From Desulfobacterales bacterium (GTDB taxonomy: Bacteria; Desulfobacterota; Desulfobacteria; Desulfobacterales; C00003060), in NCBI GenBank assembly GCA_030629475.1, contig DAOVOU010000003.1:1-19604 (forward strand): 19,604 nt of DNA, written 5' to 3'. The notes beneath the pieces were generated by a model. It saw nothing but the letters and a program-made list of their open reading frames with translations, did no database searches and was not told the origin of the DNA. Made by a program: the position numbers and the translations under genes. How positions within the stretch are numbered: the first letter of the stretch is position 1; each line of letters starts with the position of its first letter. This document shows positions 14,631 to 19,604 of the stretch, piece by piece.

Positions 14631-15651
14631 AAGTTAGAATGTCTCCGTCCTGAACTACGTAGGTCTTTCCCTCCAGACGAGCCTTGCCATCTTTTTTGGC
14701 CTGCTGGTATGTGCCTGCGGCCATCAGGTCGTCATAGGCAAGAACCTCGGCGCGGATAAAGCCCTTCTTCATGTCCGAGTGAATCACCTCAGCCCCTTCC
14801 AGGGCCGTGGTCCCCCTGGGGACCATCCAGGAGCGCACCTCCTTGTGGACCACTGTGAAAAATGCAATCAGGCCGAGCACGTTGCACGAATGCTGAATTA
14901 TCCTGTCCATGGCCGAGCTCTTGATGTGGTATGCGGTTAAGAACTCTACGGCCTCTTCAGGAGATAACTCTGCAAGCTCCATTTCCAGCTTGCCCCGGAC
15001 CACGAGTGGATTGTAAAGTTCAGGTGGTTCCTCCCATGGGGGAGGGCTTTCGTCTTCATCGTCATTATTGAAAAGGACAAGAACCGGTTTGGCCGAAAGG
15101 AGGGTATACCCCTTCAACAGGTGAGCAGTAGCCAGTTCAGGATCATCCCGCAAGGGCGTCTGGGCTTCAAGCATGCGGAGGCAGGCCTCGAGCAGACGGC
15201 GCTCCTCAGCGCTTATTTTCTTGCCCCGTTTTTTGTCAAGATCGAGACGTTCGATCCGCTTTTCAACCACTACAAGATCGGCAAAGATCATGTCGGTTTC
15301 AAGGTTGATGAAATCGTCTCGAGGGTGTGGCGCCTCTCCGCCTCGTTGGTGAAAGTTTCGCACCACGTGAATCAGTGCATCACAGGGGCGGACTTCATTC
15401 CAAAAGCTCTCATCACTCTGCCCATCCTGGCTGTAAGCCTTTGTGCCATATGGAAGTAGGTATTCGACCCGGGCATAGACAGTCTTGTCGGGTTTGAAGA
15501 GCCTGTTCAAGGCATCGACCCTCGGGTCCGGCACTCGCACAATAGCAATGCGATGCCCTTTGTGGGTTCCCTCTTCAGGCTTGCTGCGGGTCAAGGCGTG
15601 GAAGATGGTTGATTTACCCGATCCCGGAAGACCTATGATCCCAAGTCTCAT
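14605..15651 (-). CDS. Divergent YchF/OLA1-type P-loop NTPase with TGS domain
   Basis: The protein is 348 aa. P-loop GLPGSGKST (residues 7-15). The C-terminal TGS domain from about residue 265 matches YchF closely (FFTVVHKEVRSWMVPRGTTA, then EVIHSDMKKGFIRAEVLAYD, then LEGKTYVVQDGDILTFRF). YchF proteins are ribosome-associated ATPases. Differences from standard YchF: the P-loop lacks the NVGKS sequence (GSGKS instead), the G3 region normally DIAGLV is replaced by EYLLPYGTK, and the G4-like segment reads LVLFNNDDED. The central helical part (IERLDLDKKRGKKISAEERRLLEA) is kept. The role is therefore uncertain; it may be a paralogue with altered nucleotide use. The last residues (GISTT) and the TAA stop are encoded by a repeat tail. 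It is divergent from moaC. Confidence 0.85.
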   Translation of the reverse strand: MRLGIIGLPGSGKSTIFHALTRSKPEEGTHKGHRIAIVRVPDPRVDALNRLFKPDKTVYARVEYLLPYGTKAYSQDGQSDESFWNEVRPCDALIHVVRNFHQRGGEAPHPRDDFINLETDMIFADLVVVEKRIERLDLDKKRGKKISAEERRLLEACLRMLEAQTPLRDDPELATAHLLKGYTLLSAKPVLVLFNNDDEDESPPPWEEPPELYNPLVVRGKLEMELAELSPEEAVEFLTAYHIKSSAMDRIIQHSCNVLGLIAFFTVVHKEVRSWMVPRGTTALEGAEVIHSDMKKGFIRAEVLAYDDLMAAGTYQQAKKDGKARLEGKTYVVQDGDILTFRFGISTT

Positions 15652-15863
15652 GTCTTACAGCTACTTTTCCTTGTGAAGTTACAATATATGATAACATGCT
15701 CTTCGTCATATTGCCACCTTACCTTTCGGCTTCTGTACTCTTCCTGTTGGCCCGCGCCCGAAACTTGGACGTAAGTAGGTATTTCAGCCATCAGCGGTCA
15801 GCTTGAATGGGAAGTGGGTCAACACTGAAAATAAAGGTTTACTTATAACATGTTTTATTTTTA

Positions 15864-15893
15864 ACTTTAGGCACCTTAGCTCACTTTAGGCAC
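15864..15893 (+). repeat. Short direct repeat ACTTTAGGCAC with 19-bp period
   Basis: ACTTTAGGCAC at 15864-15874 and again at 15883-15893, between the divergent YchF-like and moaC genes. It could be a pair of protein-binding sites or chance. The rest of 15652-15863 is AT-rich and shows no gene. Confidence 0.35.
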
Positions 15894-15923
15894 TTTTCCA
15901 TAATTCCTACAACGGTAGCCGTT

Positions 15924-15973
15924 GTGGGAGGGGCTTTCAGCCCCGATTGTCGCGGCAGGAATGCCGCTCCCAC
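15924..15973. repeat. REP-like palindromic element with two inner hairpins
   Basis: The outer stem GTGGGAG (15924-15930) pairs with CTCCCAC (15967-15973). Inside are two hairpins, GGGGCTttcAGCCCC and GCGGCAggaaTGCCGC, giving a three-way junction. This is the layout of REP sequences mobilised by TnpA-REP (RAYT) transposases; none is in the window. Confidence 0.7.
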
Positions 15974-15991
15974 GAGCAGCGTAACCGACCC

Positions 15992-16051
15992 GCCTGCCAG
16001 CGCCATGCTCGCCGGGCAACTGCAATGCCGGCACACATGGCAATGGCGGGC
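15992..16051 (+). promoter_or_regulatory. Long stem-loop in the moaC leader
   Basis: 15992-16007 pairs with 16036-16051 (13 of 16 positions), and inside this GCCGGGCA (16011-16018) pairs with TGCCGGC (16026-16032). The hairpin ends 36 nt before the moaC start, ahead of the AAAGG ribosome site. It could be part of a molybdenum-cofactor-sensing leader, or a second half of the adjacent REP element. Confidence 0.4.
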
Positions 16052-16086
16052 AAGTAGACCGTAGACGTTAACTCGAAAGGAAACTT

Positions 16087-16569
16087 ATGCCAACATTTAC
16101 CCATCTTGATGAGGAAGGGCGGGTGCGCATGGTCGATGTATCTGAAAAGGCTGCCACGGCCCGGGAGGCAGTGGCCCAAGGAGTCGTTACCATGCAGCCC
16201 GAGACATTTGACTTGATAGGGGACCAAAAGGTAGAAAAGGGAAATGTCCTCGAGGTCGCACGCATCGCAGGCATTATGGCTGCAAAAAGGACCGCAAAAC
16301 TCATCCCTATGTGTCATCCTCTCTCGATTACTTACGTGAAGGTTGATTTTTTCCCGCAACCTGACACCCACAGCATACGCATAGAGGCGGTTGTGCGGGT
16401 GGTCGGCCAGACCGGCGTTGAAATGGAAGCCCTGACAGCCGTGTCGATCGCTGCCTTGACCATCTACGACATGTGCAAGTCATACGATCGTTCTATGGCC
16501 ATTTCTGATGTGTACCTGCTAAAGAAGTCAGGGGGAAAAAGCGGTACATTTTTAAGGGAATCATTATGA
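16087..16569 (+). CDS. moaC: Cyclic pyranopterin monophosphate synthase MoaC
   Basis: The protein is 160 aa, a normal length. MoaC converts the MoaA product (3',8-cyclo-7,8-dihydro-GTP) to cyclic pyranopterin monophosphate, the first stable intermediate of molybdenum cofactor synthesis, in the cytoplasm. Motifs: FTHLDEEGRVRMVDVSEKA, MCHPLSI, TGVEMEALTAVSIAALTIYDMCK (with the catalytic Asp and Lys of the DMCK segment), and KSGGKSG at the C-terminus. ATG 16087 is preceded by AAAGG with a 6-nt gap. The stop overlaps the start of a 30-codon ORF (ATGA), which in turn overlaps moeA. The leader is highly structured. Confidence 0.96.
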   Translation: MPTFTHLDEEGRVRMVDVSEKAATAREAVAQGVVTMQPETFDLIGDQKVEKGNVLEVARIAGIMAAKRTAKLIPMCHPLSITYVKVDFFPQPDTHSIRIEAVVRVVGQTGVEMEALTAVSIAALTIYDMCKSYDRSMAISDVYLLKKSGGKSGTFLRESL

Positions 16570-16658
16570 AAGAGGCAACGAATATGACACTCATCGGACG
16601 GGTGCGACAGGGACGTATGGTCGTCCACAATCACGGAGGGAGAATAGCGGGGTTGTGA
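16566..16658 (+). CDS. Candidate 30-residue micro-ORF between moaC and moeA
   Basis: ATG 16566 overlaps the moaC stop by 4 bp and is preceded by AAGGGA with about 7 nt spacing. The frame runs MKEATNMTLIGRVRQGRM then VVHNHGGRIAGL and stops with TGA at 16656-16658, overlapping the GTG start of moeA by 4 bp. I recognise no family. It may be a true small protein or only a coupling device that carries ribosomes from moaC to moeA. A frameshift remnant of a larger gene is another possibility. Confidence 0.5.
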   Translation: MKEATNMTLIGRVRQGRMVVHNHGGRIAGL

Positions 16659-17893
16659 CTGACAAGGAATTTTTCAAAGTGACCTCCCTTGGGGCCGTAC
16701 TCGAACTGACTCGCACCTTTCCATGTGTCAGCGAAGAGGTCCTGCCGTTGGATCAGTGTGTCAGCCGCATTTTATGCCGGGATATCGTCTCCAGCATCGA
16801 TCTTCCGGAATTCAACCGTGCGACCATGGATGGCTATGCGGTCCAGGCCAGATCTACATTTGGCGTTTCAGAGAGTGTGCCTGCCTTTCTTAATATCGTT
16901 GGGACTGTCGAGATGGGGCAGGAGCCCGCGGTTCCGGTAAAGGCCGGGGAAGCAGTTCGGATCGCCACGGGTGGTATGCTCCCGGATGGGGCAGACAGCG
17001 TGGTCATGCTCGAACATGCCCAGGCCCTTGATGAGCATACCCTTGAGGTCTTTAAAAGCGCTGCCCCGTTACAGCATGTCATGGAGATCGGTGAAGACTT
17101 CCGAAATGGGCAGAAGATCCTCTCAAAGGGGAGCCGCGTACGTCCTCAGGAAATGGGTGTCCTGGCTGCCCTTGGTGAGACCCATGTCCCGGTCTACAGG
17201 CAACCCGTTGTAACCATCATTTCCTCTGGCGATGAGATTGTGCCCATCGAACAAACGCCCGGGCTTTGCCAGTTGCGTGATGTAAATGCCTATACCCTGG
17301 CCAGTCTTGTCAGGATGTCAGGCGGGGTTTCTCTCTATTTGGGGATTGCCAGGGACAACTTCGCTGACCTGCATAGCCTGTGCAAGAATGCCGTTGGCCA
17401 GGCCGACATGGTCTTGATTTCAGGTGGCAGTTCTGTAGGTTCCCGCGATTTTACCTTAGAGGTGATTAAAGGGCTTCCCGATGCTGAGATTCTGGTACAC
17501 GGTGTTTCAATCAGCCCTGGAAAGCCCACCATTTTGGCCCGCAGCAGGCAAAAGGCCATTTGGGGGCTTCCCGGGCAGGTTGCATCGGCCATGGTCGTTT
17601 TCCATGTGATGGTTCGCCCTATGCTTGAATGGATAGCAGGGGTTTCAGAAGACCGGTCAGGCGCAACACATGAGGTCTCTGCCGTGTTAAGCCGGAATCT
17701 GGCATCGGTTCAGGGCCGGGACGATTACGTGCGCGTAAGGCTTGTGCGTCGAGAAAACCGGGTCTATGCGGAGCCCATTCTGGGCAAATCCGGCCTGATC
17801 TCCACCATGGTGAAAGCAGACGGGCTCGTCAGGATCGACATGAACTCAGAAGGATTGGTTAAGGGAACCCCTGTGAGGGTTATTTTATTTTGA
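16655..17893 (+). CDS. moeA: Molybdopterin molybdenumtransferase MoeA
   Basis: 412 aa, normal for the family. MoeA inserts molybdate into adenylated molybdopterin, completing the molybdenum cofactor. Evidence: LPEFNRATMDGYAV (N-terminal signature), VRIATGGMLPDGADSVVMLE, GEDFRNGQKIL, ISSGDEIV, LRDVNAYTLASL, ISGGSSVGSRDFT (the molybdopterin-binding GG-S-G-D motif), SPGKPTILA and GLPGQVASAMVVF, where the usual Asn of GLPGNP is Gln. The C-terminal beta-barrel domain IV is present. GTG start 16655, with GGAGGGAG 12 nt upstream; coupled to the micro-ORF. In sulfate reducers, molybdenum or tungsten cofactor serves formate dehydrogenases and related enzymes (family knowledge). Confidence 0.95.
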   Translation: MTDKEFFKVTSLGAVLELTRTFPCVSEEVLPLDQCVSRILCRDIVSSIDLPEFNRATMDGYAVQARSTFGVSESVPAFLNIVGTVEMGQEPAVPVKAGEAVRIATGGMLPDGADSVVMLEHAQALDEHTLEVFKSAAPLQHVMEIGEDFRNGQKILSKGSRVRPQEMGVLAALGETHVPVYRQPVVTIISSGDEIVPIEQTPGLCQLRDVNAYTLASLVRMSGGVSLYLGIARDNFADLHSLCKNAVGQADMVLISGGSSVGSRDFTLEVIKGLPDAEILVHGVSISPGKPTILARSRQKAIWGLPGQVASAMVVFHVMVRPMLEWIAGVSEDRSGATHEVSAVLSRNLASVQGRDDYVRVRLVRRENRVYAEPILGKSGLISTMVKADGLVRIDMNSEGLVKGTPVRVILF

Positions 17894-18195
17894 GTACCTG
17901 CTTTCTTCTACAGATCCTGATTTTTTGCATTTTTTGTTGACAGCCATGATATATTTTAGTTTATGCTCCAGTCGTTTCTGCTTTCCAGTCACAACAACCC
18001 CACGGACAGACTCGTACAATACACAAGAACCATCTACGAAGAGACTTGCAGCAAGAAAAGATAGCCAATACCCCAAGACGGATGAGGGGTCCTCAAGGCA
18101 GGGTGGAGTCAAAGGAATATTTCTCCCAACCGGGCTTAGTGCAGCGCTTTTGAGTCCATTTCGGTCAATCAAAACACAACATAGAGGAGGGTAGA
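17894..18195. other. 302-bp gap after moeA, no assignable gene
   Basis: It holds a promoter-like sequence (17937) and the ribosome site AGGAGGG of the next small gene. Open frames exist on both strands (plus, to 18194; minus, 18172 to 17885, 95 codons), but neither has a ribosome site or a recognisable domain. The minus frame runs antisense to the small gene's leader and is only weakly protein-like. Confidence 0.4.
17937..17967 (+). promoter_or_regulatory. Possible sigma70-like promoter upstream of the SAP-like gene
   Basis: TTGACA at 17937-17942, then TATGCT at 17962-17967 with a 19-bp spacer (TTATGC with 18). The spacer is longer than ideal. It would give a leader of about 220 nt. Confidence 0.35.
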
Positions 18196-18402
18196 ATGAG
18201 ATTTCAGGATATTCAAAAAATGGCGAAAGGCATGGGGATTAACACATACAGGATGAAAAAGATGGATATTATCCACGCTATTCAAAGGAAAGAAAACAAC
18301 ATCGAGTGCTTCGGAACCGACAGGGCTGACCATTGTGAAGAGCAAGGGTGCTTGTGGAGAAGCGACTGTCTATCATTGAAGAAAGACGTAAAAGCGAAAT
18401 AA
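18196..18402 (+). CDS. Small SAP/Rho-N-like protein with a four-cysteine tail
   Basis: The protein is 68 aa, with a strong ribosome site (AGGAGGG) before ATG 18196. Residues 1-32 (MRFQDIQKMAKGMGINTYRM, then KKMDIIHAIQ) form the helix-extended-helix pattern of SAP/Rho N-terminal domains, which bind nucleic acids. Residues 38-59 hold four cysteines (ECFGT, ADHCEEQGCLWRSDC) that could bind zinc or another metal. Small proteins of this layout are, as I recall, common in Desulfobacterota genomes. It stands alone, with repeats on its 3' side. The role is unknown; a small nucleic-acid-binding regulator is an inference. Confidence 0.8.
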   Translation: MRFQDIQKMAKGMGINTYRMKKMDIIHAIQRKENNIECFGTDRADHCEEQGCLWRSDCLSLKKDVKAK

Positions 18403-18404
18403 CT

Positions 18405-18430
18405 AGAGACCTCGGAAATCCTACATACCA
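18405..18430 (-). repeat. Reversed tail-like copy of the composite repeat
   Basis: On the minus strand this reads TATGTAGGATTTCCGAGGTC, similar to the tail core GTTGTAGAATTTCCGAGACG. It starts 3 bp after the stop of the SAP-like gene. Confidence 0.45.
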
Positions 18431-18476
18431 CTGAGACTATAGATCTTTTGTAGCAATCTATTTATGCAATTCACAG

Positions 18477-18510
18477 GGAGTGCTGGAGAACTCCATTACT
18501 CCAACACTCC
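18477..18510. repeat. Hairpin between two convergent genes
   Basis: GGAGTGCTGGAG (18477-18488) pairs with CTCCAACACTCC (18499-18510) around a 10-nt loop, with one G-T pair. It is a shorter, GC-richer relative of the ATTCCA arms seen elsewhere. There is no T-run, so termination is only possible, not shown. Confidence 0.5.
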
Positions 18511-18518
18511 GTGAACGT

Positions 18519-18950
18519 TTACGTATTTCGATTCATAGAGTCATCTGCCGCCGCCTGGAGGGTCTCGGCAGCTAAGAAGGCGCAATGGACATTATCTTCA
18601 GGAAGGCCACCGAGGACATGGAGGATCATTTCACCAGTGACATCTGCAACCCCTTCGGGCCCCTTTCCAATGGCCAATTCACAGGCGACTGAAGCGCACA
18701 CCGCACTGCAACCGCAGCCGTCTGTGGTAAAAGAGGCGTCTGAGATAACTTCCCCTTCAAAGAGCAGAAAGATCTCCATTGTATCTCCGCAGTTGCCAGT
18801 CACACGACCGTATCCTGCGGGACTTTCCATGCGTCCCCTGAATCTTGGATTGCGCCACCGCTCATACACTTTTTCTCCATAGGTTTGAATGACCTCCTGA
18901 TTTATCTCCTCCTGCAAGCGATCGGCAAACTCATCAAGTGAATGGCTCAT
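18519..18950 (-). CDS. IscU/NifU-N-like iron-sulfur cluster scaffold protein
   Basis: The protein is 143 aa. The three scaffold cysteines and the aspartate of IscU are in place: Cys54-Gly-Asp56 (NCGDTMEIF), Cys79 (TDGCGCSA) and Cys123 (DNVHCAFLAAETL). N-terminal helix EKVYERWRNPRFRGRM also fits the family. Differences: three extra cysteines (81, 85 and 90) cluster beside Cys79, and the HscA-recognition sequence LPPVK reads LPEDN. It is therefore probably a specialised scaffold or carrier, not the housekeeping IscU. It lies 6 bp downstream of the TIGR04076-like gene, so the two share a transcript. No cysteine desulfurase is in the window. Confidence 0.88.
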   Translation of the reverse strand: MSHSLDEFADRLQEEINQEVIQTYGEKVYERWRNPRFRGRMESPAGYGRVTGNCGDTMEIFLLFEGEVISDASFTTDGCGCSAVCASVACELAIGKGPEGVADVTGEMILHVLGGLPEDNVHCAFLAAETLQAAADDSMNRNT

Positions 18951-18956
18951 CCTGCT

Positions 18957-19277
18957 TTAATCTCCCCCTTGTCTACGTTCCATGTATTTTTTGACAGAGA
19001 CCTCAAAGACAACCGTACCGCCACCGGTGATCTCGCACGGGTCAAGGCACTGCACGTAGGCACAATCCGGGTCTGTGCCGGAAAGTCCCAAGTCCTTCGG
19101 ATGAATTCCCTTGGAAAGGGCCACATAGTATGGCATGAGGCAGGCCAGTGAATGCATGCACACGGCGGTGCTGTGTGCAGTATCCAAGACATAGCCTTTT
19201 CTTATGACAATCGTATCGCCTGGCTTATAGACCGGGCAGGTTCCCTTTATCTCTTTGACCTTGACCACAAGATCCAC
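18957..19277 (-). CDS. TIGR04076-like small cysteine-containing protein
   Basis: 106 aa from GTG 19277. This start is chosen because GGAGG lies 8 nt upstream and because the family begins close to the KVKEIKGTCPV segment. Upstream in-frame ATGs at 19298 and 19412 lie before a hairpin or have no ribosome site. Features: VVKVKEIKGTCPVYKPGDTIVI, then CMHSLACLMPYYVALSKG, then DCAYVQCLDPCEITGGGTVVFEV. Five to six cysteines suggest metal or Fe-S binding, but no function is established for the family. It shares a transcript with the IscU-like gene. A perfect dyad stands 8 nt before the ribosome site. Confidence 0.78.
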   Translation of the reverse strand: MDLVVKVKEIKGTCPVYKPGDTIVIRKGYVLDTAHSTAVCMHSLACLMPYYVALSKGIHPKDLGLSGTDPDCAYVQCLDPCEITGGGTVVFEVSVKKYMERRQGGD

Positions 19278-19296
19278 AGGCTGATCCTCCAACCAC

Positions 19297-19319
19297 ATAG
19301 AATCGCTATGCGATTCTAT
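19297..19319. promoter_or_regulatory. Dyad ATAGAATCG-N5-CGATTCTAT before the TIGR04076-like gene
   Basis: A perfect 9-bp inverted repeat around a 5-nt loop (CTATG). On the minus-strand transcript it ends 6 nt before the GGAGG ribosome site. It matches the dyad at 19505-19527, with one compensated base pair. Confidence 0.6.
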
Positions 19320-19398
19320 ATCCATATCATAAAAGAGGGATATTGAGGAGGCTTTGATCGAAAAAACCAGGGCGGCCGTGTGGGGTTCCTGAAGAGCT

Positions 19399-19441
19399 GG
19401 TGGGTCACACATAATGTGCAGTTGCCCAGGGGGGACCCACC
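19399..19441. repeat. Inverted repeat in the divergent intergenic region
   Basis: GGTGGGTC (19399-19406) and GACCCACC (19434-19441) are exact reverse complements; CACATAATGTG inside forms a small inner hairpin. It lies between the two divergent genes, so it could be an operator or an attenuator stem for the minus-strand operon. Confidence 0.5.
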
Positions 19442-19470
19442 AAAGTGGATGATTCTCGGGATGAAGCCCG

Positions 19471-19497
19471 TTGACATCTCACCAAGATTGGTATAGT
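19471..19497 (+). promoter_or_regulatory. Possible promoter for the last gene
   Basis: TTGACA at 19471-19476 and TATAGT at 19492-19497, with a short 15-bp spacer. Transcription would start near 19504, so the RNA would begin almost exactly with the 19501-19531 hairpin. Confidence 0.4.
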
Positions 19498-19500
19498 TCC

Positions 19501-19531
19501 TCATATAAAATCGTTGCGCGATTTTATATGA
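19501..19531 (+). promoter_or_regulatory. 13-bp perfect hairpin at the likely 5' end of the last gene's transcript
   Basis: TCATATAAAATCG (19501-19513) pairs exactly with CGATTTTATATGA (19519-19531) around the loop TTGCG. The right arm runs into the ribosome site AGGGAG. The core matches the dyad at 19297-19319. Confidence 0.65.
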
Positions 19532-19543
19532 GGGAGAAATTAT

Positions 19544-19604
19544 ATGCCTGAAAGAAAGGATACCTTGATGGTTCGGGCCAATGTGGAGATGACCGCCGCC
19601 TCCC
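19544..19604 (+). CDS. Start of an unidentified gene, cut by the window end
   Basis: ATG 19544 with AGGGAG about 8 nt upstream, then an open frame to the end of the window (MPERKDTLMVRANVEMTAAS). Twenty residues are too few to name a family. It is divergent from the TIGR04076/IscU-like pair and shares with it the hairpin type in its leader. Confidence 0.55.
   Translation, partial: MPERKDTLMVRANVEMTAAS

Noticed and set aside
17885..18172. 95-codon minus-strand frame in the gap after moeA
   Set aside because: No ribosome site or known domain; it overlaps the end of moeA and lies antisense to the probable leader of the SAP-like gene. Kept only as a remark in the gap entry.
19298..19412. N-terminal extension of the TIGR04076-like protein to upstream ATG codons
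   Set aside because: The extension is encoded by the dyad and intergenic DNA, has no ribosome site, and exceeds the usual family length; GTG 19277 has GGAGG at 8 nt.

Overview
The window looks like the chromosome of a Desulfobacterota (sulfate-reducer type) bacterium of moderate GC. This is inferred from the gene families and the style of the intergenic repeats, not from a marker gene. The clues are a purine gene purH split into two proteins, a small corrinoid iron-sulfur protein related to CO dehydrogenase/acetyl-CoA synthase subunits, a GldA/F/G-like ABC operon with a DUF4340 protein, IscU-like and TIGR04076-like proteins, and many families of short palindromic intergenic repeats.

Layout. 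1-4301 (+): a signalling cluster of a PP2C phosphatase, a double-FHA protein, and a HEAT-repeat protein fused to a class III nucleotide cyclase domain. 4402-8752 (-): the corrinoid/Fe-S protein, folC, and purH as separate AICAR transformylase and IMP cyclohydrolase genes, with repeats and a MITE-like element between them. 9027-14403 (+): a tightly overlapped ABC ATPase, permease, GldG-like protein and DUF4340 protein, with dnaJ 7 bp behind. 14605-15651 (-): a divergent YchF-type P-loop protein. 16087-17893 (+): moaC, a 30-codon ORF and moeA, chained by stop/start overlaps behind a strongly structured leader. 18196-18402 (+): a small SAP-like protein with a four-cysteine tail. 18519-19277 (-): a TIGR04076-like protein and an IscU/NifU-like scaffold. 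19544 to the end (+): the first codons of a further gene.

How the genes work together. Phosphatase, FHA reader and cyclase can form one phospho-signalling chain; FHA binds phosphothreonine, and the FHA protein carries two threonines in its linker that could be phosphorylated. folC and purH both belong to one-carbon/purine metabolism. moaC and moeA are successive steps of molybdenum cofactor synthesis. The IscU-like and TIGR04076-like genes form a two-gene operon.

The most unusual features are: (a) two matching dyads, ATARAATCG-N5-CGATTYTAT, with a compensatory base change, each lying just upstream of the Shine-Dalgarno of one of two divergent genes at the right end; (b) a 26-bp perfect inverted repeat and several other repeat families that abut start or stop codons, with three genes taking their stop codons from repeat ends; (c) a corrinoid-type domain fused to a 4Fe-4S domain without the expected TIM barrel or WCAAGK cap motif; (d) the HEAT-cyclase fusion with its catalytic residues intact; (e) the translationally coupled micro-ORF between moaC and moeA. 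I saw no rRNA, tRNA, CRISPR array, transposase or prophage gene.
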